DNA of 64,000 bases from an uncultured Collinsella sp. (GCA_938005465.1 CALLNU010000046.1:10138-74137); one strand, 5' to 3'; shown: positions 23,775-32,949, counted from the first letter of the stretch. Program-made: numbers and translations. Notes: generated by a model from the letters alone, not told the origin.

Positions 23775-24328
23775 GGCTGTTTCCTTTCGCCCTTGGTAGC
23801 TAGTTAGAACATCGGTCAGTTGCAAGTCATTTCAAGGTCATATACCGTGCAATATCAGGTTAAATAGCAAAAATCAGCACATACATGCCCTAGAAACATG
23901 CAGCAATGTCGTGCTAAAACCCAACGACCTCAAAATGACTCTGTTGAGGCAATTCGCCCCATGCGGACAGAGACGATTGTTATCGTCGTCGGGAAATTGC
24001 GCGCTGGCGTCGGATGGCATTGTCTGCAGTGGTGATGATCTTTACGAACTGCATCTGCCTCTCCTTTCACGTATCGCCGGGCGCAATTCAAATATCGTAA
24101 ACGGTACCTTTTACTCGGTAAGCGGTTGTTTTTCCGTCTCCGTTTTCGATGGTCGCTATATTACGCTAAAGTGCCCGCAGCACAAGCGACAAATTCAAAT
24201 TTCTGAAAAGTTTTTTCATTACTTTGTGAAGCGTGGTGCAAACACGCTCCGTTCCTGCGAAAATACGCTCGACTACGAGTTGATGGTTATAACGTCTGAA
24301 ACAATCTCGAAACGAAAGGCTCGCTTTT
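23775..24328. other. Long divergent intergenic region, argG / HAD phosphatase
   Basis: 554 bp, more AT-rich than the surroundings, between divergent starts. It should contain both promoters, but none was convincing. A 152-aa plus-strand frame (23911-24369, GTG start) has no ribosome site, irregular codon use and a 41-bp overlap into the HAD gene, so I do not call it, though it cannot be excluded. Confidence 0.3.
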
Positions 24329-25156
24329 ATGCAAACTTACGAATCGGACGCCAACATCGGCAACATTAAGATTCTCGCCGTCGATATGGACAAGACGCTG
24401 CTGACCGACGAGCGTGTGCTGCCCCAGGGTCTTGATGAGCGCCTGGACAAGCTCGCCGACGCCGGCATCGTATTCTGCCCCGCCAGCGGACGTCCCGCCC
24501 CCAAGCTCGAGGAGATGTTCGAGGGCATCAAGAACCGCCTCGCCTTTTGTCCCGACAACGGAGCGTGCGTGATCTATCGCGGCAGCTATATCTATAAAAG
24601 CAATATTGACGTGGAGCTGTATCAGCAGGTCTTGAACCGTGCCTCGGAGGATCCTCGCGCTGTCCCCGTCCTGTGCTGCTTCGACGAGTTCTACGTGCTT
24701 GCCCGCGACCATCAATACCACGACGAGATCAGCGTCTACTACAACACAATCAACTACGTCGACAGCTTTGAGGGCATTGATTTCGAGTCCAACAAGATTT
24801 CGGTCTTCTTCCCCGGCTACGACGCCGAGCCCGCTTTCCGCGAGACCTATAGCCCCGAGTTCTCGGACAAGCTCTACGTCACCAACGCTGGGCGCGAGTG
24901 GATCGACTTTATGAACCTGGGCGTCGACAAGGGCGCCGGCGTCGCTCACCTGTGCGAGCACCTGGGCATCGATATTGCCGACGCCGCCGCCGTGGGCGAC
25001 ACCTACAACGACATCCCCATGCTCGAGCGCGTCGGTCACAGCTTTATCGTGGACAACGCCGAGGAGCACATGAACGCGCATGCCAAGTGGCGCATTCCGA
25101 GCAACAACGACGGGGGCGTACTGACGCTCATCGACGCCATCTTGGCGGCTCGTTAA
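24329..25156 (+). CDS. Cof-type HAD-IIB phosphatase
   Basis: 275 aa. Motif I VDMDKTLLTDE (about residue 19), motif II in PASGRP, a type-IIB alpha/beta cap (residues about 85-195), motif III lysine in NLGVDKGAGVAHLCEHL, and motif IV VGDTYNDIPML. Such enzymes dephosphorylate sugar phosphates, flavin precursors or similar metabolites; the substrate is not predictable here. AAAGG lies 9 nt before the ATG. It ends 11 nt before a large perfect inverted repeat (25168-25297) and converges with polA. Confidence 0.82.
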   Translation: MQTYESDANIGNIKILAVDMDKTLLTDERVLPQGLDERLDKLADAGIVFCPASGRPAPKLEEMFEGIKNRLAFCPDNGACVIYRGSYIYKSNIDVELYQQVLNRASEDPRAVPVLCCFDEFYVLARDHQYHDEISVYYNTINYVDSFEGIDFESNKISVFFPGYDAEPAFRETYSPEFSDKLYVTNAGREWIDFMNLGVDKGAGVAHLCEHLGIDIADAAAVGDTYNDIPMLERVGHSFIVDNAEEHMNAHAKWRIPSNNDGGVLTLIDAILAAR

Positions 25157-25167
25157 CGTAGCTCATC

Positions 25168-25297
25168 GGACCTGGCCGGGCGAGGCGGGTAAGTTTTTCG
25201 CTCGGTCAGGTCCTGGGCTCGCTCGGAAAGCACATTAAGTGCTTTCCGGCTCGTGCGGAATCTACGAAAAACTTACCCGCCTCGCCCGGCCAGGTCC
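25168..25297. repeat. Perfect 33-bp inverted repeat with a nested hairpin
   Basis: 25168-25200 and 25265-25297 are exact reverse complements (33 bp). The 64-bp interior contains a second perfect hairpin, GGAAAGCAC (25225-25233) with GTGCTTTCC (25239-25247). It lies between the convergent HAD phosphatase and polA. No U-tract follows the outer arms. It may be a cruciform, a structured RNA or a mobile palindrome remnant. Confidence 0.85.
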
Positions 25298-25365
25298 TGC
25301 GGTGACTTGCTTGCCGCCTGGATGGCGTCTTGGCGTCTAGATACTTGGCTGATTTTTTTGGAATG

Positions 25366-25397
25366 AAGGGGGCTCCTTGTTGGCAAGGAGCCCCCTT
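25366..25397 (-). terminator. Terminator hairpin downstream of polA
   Basis: A perfect 13-bp stem (25366-25378 with 25385-25397) with a 6-nt loop, 36 nt after the polA stop. The minus-strand tail (TTCATTCC) is only modestly U-rich; the plus-strand tail (CTGGTTTTGG) is similar, so it may act in both directions. Confidence 0.65.
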
Positions 25398-25432
25398 CTG
25401 GTTTTGGTTACTTTGGAGTTGTGGGTGTAACC

Positions 25433-28180
25433 TTACTTGGCGTCGGCCCAGGTTACTCCGGTTGAGGCTTCGGCGATGAGGGGTACGCGTAGGTCTACGA
25501 CGTGTTCCATGACGTCGCGGACCATGGTGGTTAGGCGCTCGACTTCGTCGATGGGGCACTCAAAGTCCAGTTCGTCGTGTACCTGCAGGATCATGTGGGC
25601 GGCAAAGCCTTCCTCTTCCAGGCGGCGGCTTACGCGGGCCATGGCGATCTTGATAATGTCGGCGGCGGTTCCCTGCATGGGGTGGTTCATGGCCGTGCGC
25701 TCGCCAAAGCCGCGGAGTTGCGGGTTTTTGGCCTTGAGCTCGGGAATATGACGGCGGCGGCCGAACATGGTCTCGGCGTAGCCCGTCTGCTTGGCGCGTG
25801 CCACCACGTTGTCGAGGAACGTACGCACGCCCGGGTAGGCCTCGTAGTAGCGGTCGATCATGTCGCGCGCCTCGGCCATCGAGATATGCAGCGACTGCGA
25901 CAGGCCGTAGGCCTGCTGGCCATACACGATGCCAAAGTTCACGGCCTTGGCGCGACTGCGCAGGTCGGGCGTTACCTCGGACACCGGCACACCAAACACG
26001 CGCGCCGCCGTCTCGGCATGGAAGTCCTCGCCCTCGTTAAAGGCGCACACCAAGTGCTCGTCACCCGAGAGATGTGCCAGCAGACGCAGCTCGATCTGCG
26101 AGTAGTCCACCGCCAAAAAGACGCTTCCCTCGCCTGCCGAAAACGCCGTCTTGACGGTACGCCCCAGCTCCGAGCGCGTCGGAATGTTTTGCAGATTAGG
26201 GTCGCTCGAAGACAGACGCCCCGTCGCGGTGATGGTCTGGTTGTACGTGGTGTGCACACGACCGTCACCGCGGCGCAGCGGGCCCAACGTGTCCAGATAG
26301 GTTGACTTGATCTTGGACTTCTCGCGCCAGTCTAAGATCAAACGAACAATCTCGTGGTCACGGGCAAGATCACCCAGTACCTTGGCATTGGTCGAATAGT
26401 AACCGCGCTTGGTCTTTTTGAGACCCTTGGTCGGAAGGCCCATCACATCAAAGAGCACATGCGAAAGTTGCATGGGGCTGCCGATGTTAAAGGTCTCGTC
26501 ACCGGCAAGGTCGCGAATGCTTCGTTCGACCTCGGTGATCTGGGTCGCCAGACCCTCGGACAGACTGTGCAGGCGGTCGGGGTCCACGAGCATGCCCGCG
26601 CGCTCCATCTTGGCAAGTACCGGAACGAGCGGCATCTCGATGCCATCGAACACGTTGGAGGCGTTCTCACGGGCCATGCACTCGCGCAACGGCGCCACGA
26701 GCGCCAGCGTCAGAGCCGCAGTACGGGCGGCAGGCGCCGGAGCGTCCTCACCAGCACCCTCTGCACCGCGCGCCGCAGGCAACGCCATCTGCAGATAGGT
26801 ATCGGCCAGATATGCCTCATCGAACTCGGAGCGATCGGAATCCAGCAGATAGGCAGCGACCACGGTATCGAAGATACGCGTGGAATCGGCAGCGAGCGGA
26901 TCCATGAGCTCGGGCTCAGAAGAATCGATGGGCGAAAGCTCGTGCAGCAGCGCTTTCGTATCCGGGCTCGCCACGCGGCCCTCCATAAACAGGCTCGCAA
27001 GCACGCCGGCGATCACACCGTGAGCGAAGTTGAAGCCCTCAACCTCAGCCGCCGCACAGCTGTCGCCCTCCTCGAGCGCGAACAGGCCCTTGGACGTCGC
27101 CAACCACAGCGTGCGCGTCAGCCCAAAGAGCGCGCCCTCTTCCTTGTCGTCGTCCACCACGGCGGCGACCCACTCGCCGGCATCAATCGCGCGGGAGACC
27201 TCAGCCGCAACGGCACCAAGCGCGTCGGCATCGCCGGCGGCTGCGCGAACCATAGCAGGTATCTCAAACACACTGGAGGCAGCAGCCCCGCCCTCGCCGC
27301 CGATCAGCGCCAAGAAACGGTTCTGCATGGCGGTGATACCAAGCGTACCCAGCGCCGCGGAAACCTCATCGGCAGAAAACGCCGGGAAGGACGTCGCCTC
27401 AAAGTCGAGCTCGACGGGCGCATCGGTGCGAATTGTCGCAACCTTGCGGCTCAGTAGTGCGTCATCGATGTGTGCACGCAGGTTCTCGCCCATCTTGCCC
27501 TTGACCTCATCGGCATGCGCGATGACTTCGTCCAGGCTACCGTACTTCGCAATGAGCGCACTCGCCTTTTTGGGACCGATGCCCGGTACACCGGGGATGT
27601 TGTCGGACGTATCGCCCTTTAGACCGTAAAAATCGGGCACGAGCGCCGGCGTAATGCCGTGATACAGGTCGTCCACGCTCTCGGGCGTCATAATCGCCAC
27701 GTCGGACAGGCCCTTGCGGGTCGAGACCACGTTGACGTGCTCGGTCACGAGTTGATACATGTCGCGGTCGCCGGTCACCAGTAGCATGTCGCAGCCGACC
27801 TCTTCACCCAGGCGCGCCATGGTTCCCAGGATGTCATCGCCTTCCCAGCCCTCGGACTGCAGAATCGGCACGTTGAGCGCGGCGAGCAGCTCCTTAATCA
27901 TAGGGAACTGCGCATGCAGATCGGGGTCCATGGGCGGGCGTTGCGCCTTATACTGCGGCAGCATCTCCATGCGCACGCGCGGTTTACCCTTGTCAAACGC
28001 CACGACGACGCCGTCGGGGTTAAAGGCATCGATCATCTTGAGAAACATGTTCAGAAAGCCAAAGATCGCGTTGGTGGGGCGACCGTCCGGCGCGTTCATG
28101 GTCGGCGGCACGGCGTGGAAGGCGCGATGCATGAGCGAGTTGCCGTCGATAACGGCAAAGGTGCGGCGCTTGTCAGACAT
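25433..28180 (-). CDS. polA: DNA polymerase I
   Basis: 915 aa. The N-terminal 5'-3' exonuclease (about residues 5-290) is intact, with VIDGNSLMHRAFHA, VAFDKGKPRVR, GDRDMYQLV and GLKGDTSDNIPGVPGIGPKKA. The central 3'-5' exonuclease region (about 320-500) shows no recognisable DxE metal motif, so proofreading is probably lost, as in many Gram-positive Pol I. The polymerase domain has motif A DYSQIELRLLAHLSGD, motif B KAVNFGIVYGQQAYGLS and motif C QVHDELDFE. It works in Okazaki fragment maturation and repair. The start at 28180 (MSDKRRTFAVIDG) has GCGAGGT 7 nt upstream. Confidence 0.95.
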   Translation of the reverse strand: MSDKRRTFAVIDGNSLMHRAFHAVPPTMNAPDGRPTNAIFGFLNMFLKMIDAFNPDGVVVAFDKGKPRVRMEMLPQYKAQRPPMDPDLHAQFPMIKELLAALNVPILQSEGWEGDDILGTMARLGEEVGCDMLLVTGDRDMYQLVTEHVNVVSTRKGLSDVAIMTPESVDDLYHGITPALVPDFYGLKGDTSDNIPGVPGIGPKKASALIAKYGSLDEVIAHADEVKGKMGENLRAHIDDALLSRKVATIRTDAPVELDFEATSFPAFSADEVSAALGTLGITAMQNRFLALIGGEGGAAASSVFEIPAMVRAAAGDADALGAVAAEVSRAIDAGEWVAAVVDDDKEEGALFGLTRTLWLATSKGLFALEEGDSCAAAEVEGFNFAHGVIAGVLASLFMEGRVASPDTKALLHELSPIDSSEPELMDPLAADSTRIFDTVVAAYLLDSDRSEFDEAYLADTYLQMALPAARGAEGAGEDAPAPAARTAALTLALVAPLRECMARENASNVFDGIEMPLVPVLAKMERAGMLVDPDRLHSLSEGLATQITEVERSIRDLAGDETFNIGSPMQLSHVLFDVMGLPTKGLKKTKRGYYSTNAKVLGDLARDHEIVRLILDWREKSKIKSTYLDTLGPLRRGDGRVHTTYNQTITATGRLSSSDPNLQNIPTRSELGRTVKTAFSAGEGSVFLAVDYSQIELRLLAHLSGDEHLVCAFNEGEDFHAETAARVFGVPVSEVTPDLRSRAKAVNFGIVYGQQAYGLSQSLHISMAEARDMIDRYYEAYPGVRTFLDNVVARAKQTGYAETMFGRRRHIPELKAKNPQLRGFGERTAMNHPMQGTAADIIKIAMARVSRRLEEEGFAAHMILQVHDELDFECPIDEVERLTTMVRDVMEHVVDLRVPLIAEASTGVTWADAK

Positions 28181-28346
28181 ATTGAATACCTCGCTTTGGG
28201 CTGGGCACGGTTTGCTCACTCCAGTTTACACGCTCCCCGCCCCGCGGCCACCTCACATCAAGCTCCCCCGCCACCGTGAGCCCGCGCGTGATACGATGGC
28301 TCACGGTACATCAACCAGCACGATCGATCCGAAAGGAGCCTGCGTC

Positions 28347-29744
28347 ATGGAGCGTCCCTGCGCATGGAAAAAGTACACGCCACAGCAAGTCGAGGAGCTC
28401 GAGGAGCTTTGCCGCGGCTATAAGCAGTTTTTGAGCGAGAACAAGACCGAGCGCCTGTGCGTCAAGACCGGCATCAAGATGGCCGAGGAGGCGGGATACG
28501 TCGACCTGGAGACCGTGATCGCCGAAGGCCGCGAGCTCAAGGCAGGCGACAAGGTGTACGCCGCCAATCACGGCAAGGACCTCATGCTCGTCAACCTGGG
28601 CAACGCCCCGCTCGAGCAGGGCTTTAACATCCTGGGCGCCCACGTGGACTCGCCGCGCCTAGACCTTAAGCAGAACCCCGCCTTCGAGGCCGGCGACATG
28701 GCCTACCTCGACACGCACTACTACGGTGGCGTCAAGAGCTACCACTGGGTGGCCTCCCCGCTCGCACTCGTGGGCGTCATCTGCAAAAAGGACGGTACCA
28801 CCGTCGACATCAATATCGGCGACAAGGCGGACGACCCGGTCTTTACCATCTCCGACCTGCTGATCCACCTCTCGAGCGAGCAGATGTCCAAGCCTGCCAA
28901 GGACGCCGTCGATGCCGAGATTCTCGACGTGATCGTGGGCGGCCGCCCCGTCAAGTTCGATGAGGACGACAAGGACGCCCCCAAGGAGCCCGTCAAGCAG
29001 ATGTTCCTGGATATCCTCAAGGAGCAGTACGACGTCGAGGAGGAGGACTTCCTCTCCGCCGAGATCGAGGTCGTGCCCGCCGGCCCCGCCCGCGACATGG
29101 GCCTCGACCGCTCCATGATTCTGGGCTATGGCCATGACGACCGCGTCTGTGCCTACCCCTCCATGCTCGCCCAGATCAACGTCACCAACGTGGAGCGCAC
29201 GAGCATCACGCTCATCGTCGACAAGGAGGAGATCGGTTCCGTGGGTGCCACCGGCATGACGAGTCGCTTCTTCGAGAACACCGTCGCCGAGATCATGATG
29301 CTCGCCGGCGAGGACAGCCCGCTGGCTCTGCGCCGCGCGCTCGCCCGCAGCCGTATGCTCTCCTCCGACGTGTCCGCCGGCTTCGACCCGGGCTATGCCG
29401 GCAAGTTCGAGACCAAGAACGCCGCCTTCATGGGTCGCGGCCTGTGCTTTAACAAGTACACGGGCAGCCGCGGCAAGGGCGGCTCTAACGACGCCGACGC
29501 CGAGTATGTGGCCCTCGTCCGCGACATCATGGACGAGGCCGGCGTGGACTTCCAGACCTGCGAGCTCGGCCGCGTCAACGCTGGTGGCGGCGGCACCATC
29601 GCCTACATCATGGCCAAGTACGGCATGAACGTCATCGACTCCGGCGTTGCCGTCCTGTCCATGCACGCCCTGTGGGAGGTCGCCAACAAGGCCGACATCT
29701 ACGAGGCATATCGCGGTTACAAGGCCTTCATCGAGCGAGCCTAA
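28347..29744 (+). CDS. M18 family aminopeptidase (zinc metallopeptidase)
   Basis: 465 aa, matching the bacterial aminopeptidase I (M18) family. The metal-binding motifs are GAHVDSPRLDLKQNP (first His/Asp), DKEEIGSVGATGM (Glu-Glu pair) and the C-terminal VLSMHALWEVANKADIYE (last His). The enzyme forms cytosolic dodecamers that trim N-terminal residues, often acidic or hydrophobic, from peptides. GAAAGGAG lies about 8 nt before the ATG at 28347. A frame running upstream to 27759 lies opposite polA and is not supported. Palindromic repeat copy B, with a T-tract, follows 13 nt after the stop. Confidence 0.9.
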   Translation: MERPCAWKKYTPQQVEELEELCRGYKQFLSENKTERLCVKTGIKMAEEAGYVDLETVIAEGRELKAGDKVYAANHGKDLMLVNLGNAPLEQGFNILGAHVDSPRLDLKQNPAFEAGDMAYLDTHYYGGVKSYHWVASPLALVGVICKKDGTTVDINIGDKADDPVFTISDLLIHLSSEQMSKPAKDAVDAEILDVIVGGRPVKFDEDDKDAPKEPVKQMFLDILKEQYDVEEEDFLSAEIEVVPAGPARDMGLDRSMILGYGHDDRVCAYPSMLAQINVTNVERTSITLIVDKEEIGSVGATGMTSRFFENTVAEIMMLAGEDSPLALRRALARSRMLSSDVSAGFDPGYAGKFETKNAAFMGRGLCFNKYTGSRGKGGSNDADAEYVALVRDIMDEAGVDFQTCELGRVNAGGGGTIAYIMAKYGMNVIDSGVAVLSMHALWEVANKADIYEAYRGYKAFIERA

Positions 29745-29757
29745 CCAACCCTTCATC

Positions 29758-29829
29758 AGTTGCGGTGAAATACGGACTAAACTGGCCCATAAACGGCCAA
29801 AACAGACCGTATTCCACCGCAACTTTTTT
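29758..29829 (+). repeat. Palindromic repeat, TTGCGGTGRAATA family, copy B (likely terminator)
   Basis: Arms 29758-29787 and 29795-29824 are imperfect reverse complements; the outer 10 bp are perfect and the ends read AGTTGCGGTGAAATA. Six T residues follow (29824-29829), so on the plus strand it probably terminates the aminopeptidase transcript. The yaaA start is only 15 nt later. Confidence 0.75.
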
Positions 29830-29844
29830 GGCAGAGGAGAGTCC

Positions 29845-30654
29845 ATGCTGCAGGTCATCATTTCGCCCGCCAAGCAGATGCGCGCGGCCCAAGATGCTTT
29901 TGAAGTCCTGGGCATCCCACCCTTTGTGCGCGAGACGGCTCGCCTCCACCGCGCACTGCTAGATATCGAGCGGAATGAAGGCAGCGGCGGCCTGCAGGCG
30001 CTGTGGAACGTGAGTGACAAACTGCTGGGACCTTGCCTCAACACACTGCATGAGTTCTGGCCCATCCTGAAAAGCGGCGATCTCGACAATCCCGCACTCG
30101 CCCGTCACCTCTCCCCTGCCGTCATGTCCTATCACGGCATTCAATACCAGAGCATGGCGCCCGAGGTGATGGATGCCGCACAGCTCGACTGGCTGCAGGA
30201 CCATCTGTGGATCCTCTCGGGCCTTTACGGATGCGTGCGCCCCTTTCATGCCGTTGAACCGTATCGGCTGGAGATGGGCGCAAAGCTTGCCGTCGACGAT
30301 GCCCGAGGCCTCTACGCGTTTTGGGGCGACAAGCTCGCACGGACCATCGCTCCGGCGAGCTCCAACGCTACGATCGTCAATCTCGCCAGCGCGGAATACG
30401 CCAAAGCCGTTCTGCCCCACCTCACCACCGATGTCACGGTCGTCACATGCCTCTTTGGTGAAGGCATCCGCAACGGCAAGCCCATCCAGCGCTCGACCGC
30501 CAGCAAAAAGGCACGCGGTTCGATGGTCCGCTGGATGGCGGAAAACAAGGTCGAGGACGCCGCCGGTCTTACCGAGTTCAACCTTGGCTACCGCTATGTC
30601 CCTGAGTTCTCGTCCCCAGACAGCATGGTCTTCATCAACGAACAGATGCCCTAG
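29845..30654 (+). CDS. yaaA: YaaA family protein (UPF0246, peroxide stress)
   Basis: 269 aa, the usual length. It begins MLQVIISPAKQMR, the family's hallmark SPAK start. Later blocks are GLYGCVRPFHAVEPYRLEMG, LASAEYAKAVLP and KARGSMVRWMAENKV. In E. coli YaaA limits free intracellular iron during peroxide stress, and the fold binds DNA; that role is inferred here. GCAGAGGAGA lies 4-5 nt before the ATG. It is flanked on both sides by members of the same palindrome family, so it appears to be a monocistronic unit. Confidence 0.88.
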   Translation: MLQVIISPAKQMRAAQDAFEVLGIPPFVRETARLHRALLDIERNEGSGGLQALWNVSDKLLGPCLNTLHEFWPILKSGDLDNPALARHLSPAVMSYHGIQYQSMAPEVMDAAQLDWLQDHLWILSGLYGCVRPFHAVEPYRLEMGAKLAVDDARGLYAFWGDKLARTIAPASSNATIVNLASAEYAKAVLPHLTTDVTVVTCLFGEGIRNGKPIQRSTASKKARGSMVRWMAENKVEDAAGLTEFNLGYRYVPEFSSPDSMVFINEQMP

Positions 30655-30694
30655 AGCCGACACCCGACACTGACCCGCTCAGCCTTCTCTATAT

Positions 30695-30764
30695 AAATTG
30701 CGGTGGAATAGTTCCTATTTGAGCCTTTTATCGCACAAGCAGGAACTATTCCACCGCAGCTTTT
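30695..30764. repeat. Palindromic repeat, TTGCGGTGRAATA family, copy C
   Basis: TGCGGTGGAATAGTTCCT (30699-30716) is the exact reverse complement of 30741-30758. The plus strand ends in GCTTTT. It lies between convergent yaaA and the membrane protein gene at 30791, so it could terminate both. The loop sequence is unrelated to copies A and B. Confidence 0.75.
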
Positions 30765-30790
30765 ATGATTTGGCCGGCTAGGCGCGACAC

Positions 30791-31312
30791 CTATTCTGCT
30801 AGACCGTCGGCCTTTGCAATCACGTTTGTCGAGCCGTCCTGATAGGTAATCTTGACATGCTCCACCTCGGACACCGCAACACCCGTCGGGGGCTCCAGAC
30901 GCCATTCCGTCAGGGCGATATCCATGGTCGCGGGCACATCTCCTTGATCTTTGAGCTTCACCGTGAGCGTTTTGAGCGCCGCGTCAAACGTCGCGCGTTC
31001 GATTTCTTCACCTGGAATGGACCCACCACTCAGCTGCAACTGCACAAACTCATCGCGCGGGTACCAATAATCGCCCGGAACGGCGAGCGTATTGGCATTA
31101 CCGCCAGTACTCCTCACCGTCATAATCGGTAGGCTATCATCAGCCTCGAACTCCCAGGCAGCGCCGCCGCGACCGCCAAACGTCCAAATACAAAAGGCAA
31201 TCACCAACACGGCAAGCACCGCAAAACCAATCGCGACAAGGCCATGGTGCGCACGGCTTTCCTCGGCCGATACATCCCATTGCGTCTCTCGATATAGATG
31301 CTTGTCTTCCAT
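30791..31312 (-). CDS. Uncharacterised single-span membrane protein
   Basis: 173 aa. A short charged N-terminus (MEDKHLYRETQWDVSAEESR) precedes one hydrophobic segment at about residues 24-46. An outward-facing region of about 125 residues rich in beta-forming and polar residues follows. I recognise no family. The start at 31312 has GGGGAGG 5 nt upstream. It is divergent from thiC, sharing a 170-bp promoter and riboswitch region, but nothing in the protein suggests thiamine metabolism. Confidence 0.65.
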   Translation of the reverse strand: MEDKHLYRETQWDVSAEESRAHHGLVAIGFAVLAVLVIAFCIWTFGGRGGAAWEFEADDSLPIMTVRSTGGNANTLAVPGDYWYPRDEFVQLQLSGGSIPGEEIERATFDAALKTLTVKLKDQGDVPATMDIALTEWRLEPPTGVAVSEVEHVKITYQDGSTNVIAKADGLAE

Positions 31313-31362
31313 GTTCGCCTCCCCACAGGCACGCTTGTTGGCCCAATCGTACCCATTCAGGC

Positions 31363-31368
31363 TATACT
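31363..31368 (+). promoter_or_regulatory. Probable thiC promoter -10
   Basis: TATACT on the plus strand lies about 16 nt before the first base of the TPP riboswitch. A TTGGCC -35-like hexamer (31338-31343) is 19 nt upstream, so the promoter is imperfect. Confidence 0.4.
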
Positions 31369-31384
31369 TGAGCCCACCACATAA

Positions 31385-31479
31385 ACGGGGAGCTTGCAGG
31401 ACAAGACGGCAGGCTGAGACTGGGCGCGCCCGCCCTGACCCGCAAACCTGATATGGGTAATGCCAACGAAGGGAGCCGT
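31385..31479 (+). promoter_or_regulatory. TPP (thiamine pyrophosphate) riboswitch
   Basis: The conserved thi-box elements are in order: GGGGAGC (31387-31393), GGCTGAGA (31412-31419), then ACCCGCAAACCTGATATGGG and TAATGCCAACGAAGGGA. Helix P1 closes as ACGG (31385-31388) with CCGT (31476-31479). The thiC Shine-Dalgarno GGGAG (31471-31475) lies inside the aptamer's last conserved strand, 8 nt before the ATG. Ligand binding should therefore hide it directly, giving translational control. Confidence 0.92.
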
Positions 31480-31483
31480 GCCA

Positions 31484-32818
31484 ATGAGCACACAGACCGA
31501 GCCCAAGCTCGTCACGCAAATCGACTTCGCCCGCGCCGGGCAGATCACACCGCAGATGAAGGAGGTCGCCGAGCGCGAGCATCGCGACCCCGAGTACATC
31601 CGCGAGCGCGTGGCCGACGGCCGCATCGCCATTCCCGCCAACATCGTGCACATCGAAAAGGGCATGCACGCCTTTGGCGTCGGTGAGGGCTTGTCCACCA
31701 AGGTCAACGTGAACCTGGGCATCTCGGGCGACAAGGCCGATGCCGCCGAGGAATGGAAGAAGGTCAAGATCGCCGAGGACTTTGGCGCCGACGCCATCAT
31801 GGACCTCTCCAACTCGGGCAAGACACGTCAGTTCCGCCAGCAGCTCATCGACGAGACGCCGCTCATGGTAGGCACCGTCCCCATGTACGACGCCATCGGC
31901 TACATGGAAAAGCCGCTGGTCAAGCTCACCAAGGACGACCTGTTCGAAGTCGTGCGCGCGCATGCCGAGGACGGCGTGGACTTTATGACCATCCACTGCG
32001 GCATAAACAAGTCGGTCACCAAGACCTTTAAGGAGACCGGCCGCCTGATGAACATCGTGAGCCGTGGCGGCTCACTGCTGTTTGGCTGGATGGAGGTCAC
32101 CGGTAACGAGAACCCATTCTATGAGTTCTACGACGAGTTGCTCGAGATTTGCCACGAGTACGACGTGACGATTTCGCTCGGCGACTCCTGCCGCCCGGGC
32201 TGCCTCTACGACTCCAACGACGCCACCGAGACCGCTGAGATGATCGAGCTGGGCAAGCTGTGCAAGCGCGCTTGGGCCGCCGGCGTCCAGGTCATGGTCG
32301 AGGGCCCGGGTCACATGGCGCTCGACGAGATCGCCGCCAACATGAAACTGCAGAAGCGCCTGTGCCACAATGCTCCGTTCTATGTGCTCGGGCCGCTGGT
32401 GACCGATATCGGCGTGGGTTACGACCACATCACCGCCGCCATCGGCGGCGCCATCTCCGCCAGCTCCGGTGCCGACTTCCTGTGCTACGTGACACCAGCC
32501 GAGCACCTGTGCCTGCCTAACGCTCAGGATGTGCTCGACGGCCTCATGGCCACCAAGATCGCCGCACACGCCGCCGATATCGCCAAGAAGGTGCCCCACG
32601 CCCGCGACATGGACGACAAGATGGGCCAGGCACGTCGCAAGCTCGACTGGGACGCCATGTGGAAGTGCGCGCTCGACCCGGTTACGGGCAAGAAGCGCTA
32701 CGAGGAGTCCCCCGCCGCCACCGAGGGCACTTGCACCATGTGTGGCAAGATGTGCGCCGTCCGCACCGTCAACAAGGTGTTCGAAGGCACGACGATCGAC
32801 CTCGGCATGGAGGACTAG
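31484..32818 (+). CDS. thiC: Phosphomethylpyrimidine synthase ThiC
   Basis: 444 aa. It converts aminoimidazole ribotide to HMP phosphate in thiamine pyrimidine synthesis, as a non-canonical radical SAM enzyme. The cluster cysteines are in the C-terminal CTMCGKMCAVR. Other blocks are MDLSNSGKTRQFRQ, VDFMTIHCGI, SLGDSCRPGCLYDSNDATE, VEGPGHMALDEI and GYDHITAAIGGAISASSGADFLCYVTPAEHL. The start at 31484 is 8 nt after GGGAG, which is embedded in the TPP riboswitch. The shorter length compared with about 600-aa E. coli ThiC is typical of Gram-positive and anaerobic forms. thiD follows 183 nt downstream with its own candidate promoter. Confidence 0.96.
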   Translation: MSTQTEPKLVTQIDFARAGQITPQMKEVAEREHRDPEYIRERVADGRIAIPANIVHIEKGMHAFGVGEGLSTKVNVNLGISGDKADAAEEWKKVKIAEDFGADAIMDLSNSGKTRQFRQQLIDETPLMVGTVPMYDAIGYMEKPLVKLTKDDLFEVVRAHAEDGVDFMTIHCGINKSVTKTFKETGRLMNIVSRGGSLLFGWMEVTGNENPFYEFYDELLEICHEYDVTISLGDSCRPGCLYDSNDATETAEMIELGKLCKRAWAAGVQVMVEGPGHMALDEIAANMKLQKRLCHNAPFYVLGPLVTDIGVGYDHITAAIGGAISASSGADFLCYVTPAEHLCLPNAQDVLDGLMATKIAAHAADIAKKVPHARDMDDKMGQARRKLDWDAMWKCALDPVTGKKRYEESPAATEGTCTMCGKMCAVRTVNKVFEGTTIDLGMED

Positions 32819-32949
32819 TCTCTTCGCCGCAATCTCCTTTTAACATCGAGTCGGTGCCCGCCAATTGTTGACGTGTGAACATTTGCCTGCATTTGCGTAA
32901 AAATTGCATCTCGCGCCCGGGTTCGGCATATCGCCGGCCTGGGCATCTT

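Noticed and set aside
23911..24369. 152-aa plus-strand reading frame upstream of and overlapping the Cof-type phosphatase
   Set aside because: GTG start without a ribosome site, irregular codon choice, 41-bp out-of-frame overlap with a well-supported gene and no recognisable family.
27759..28346. N-terminal extension of the M18 aminopeptidase frame into the polA region
   Set aside because: The extension is antisense to polA; the family start and a GAAAGGAG site are at 28347.
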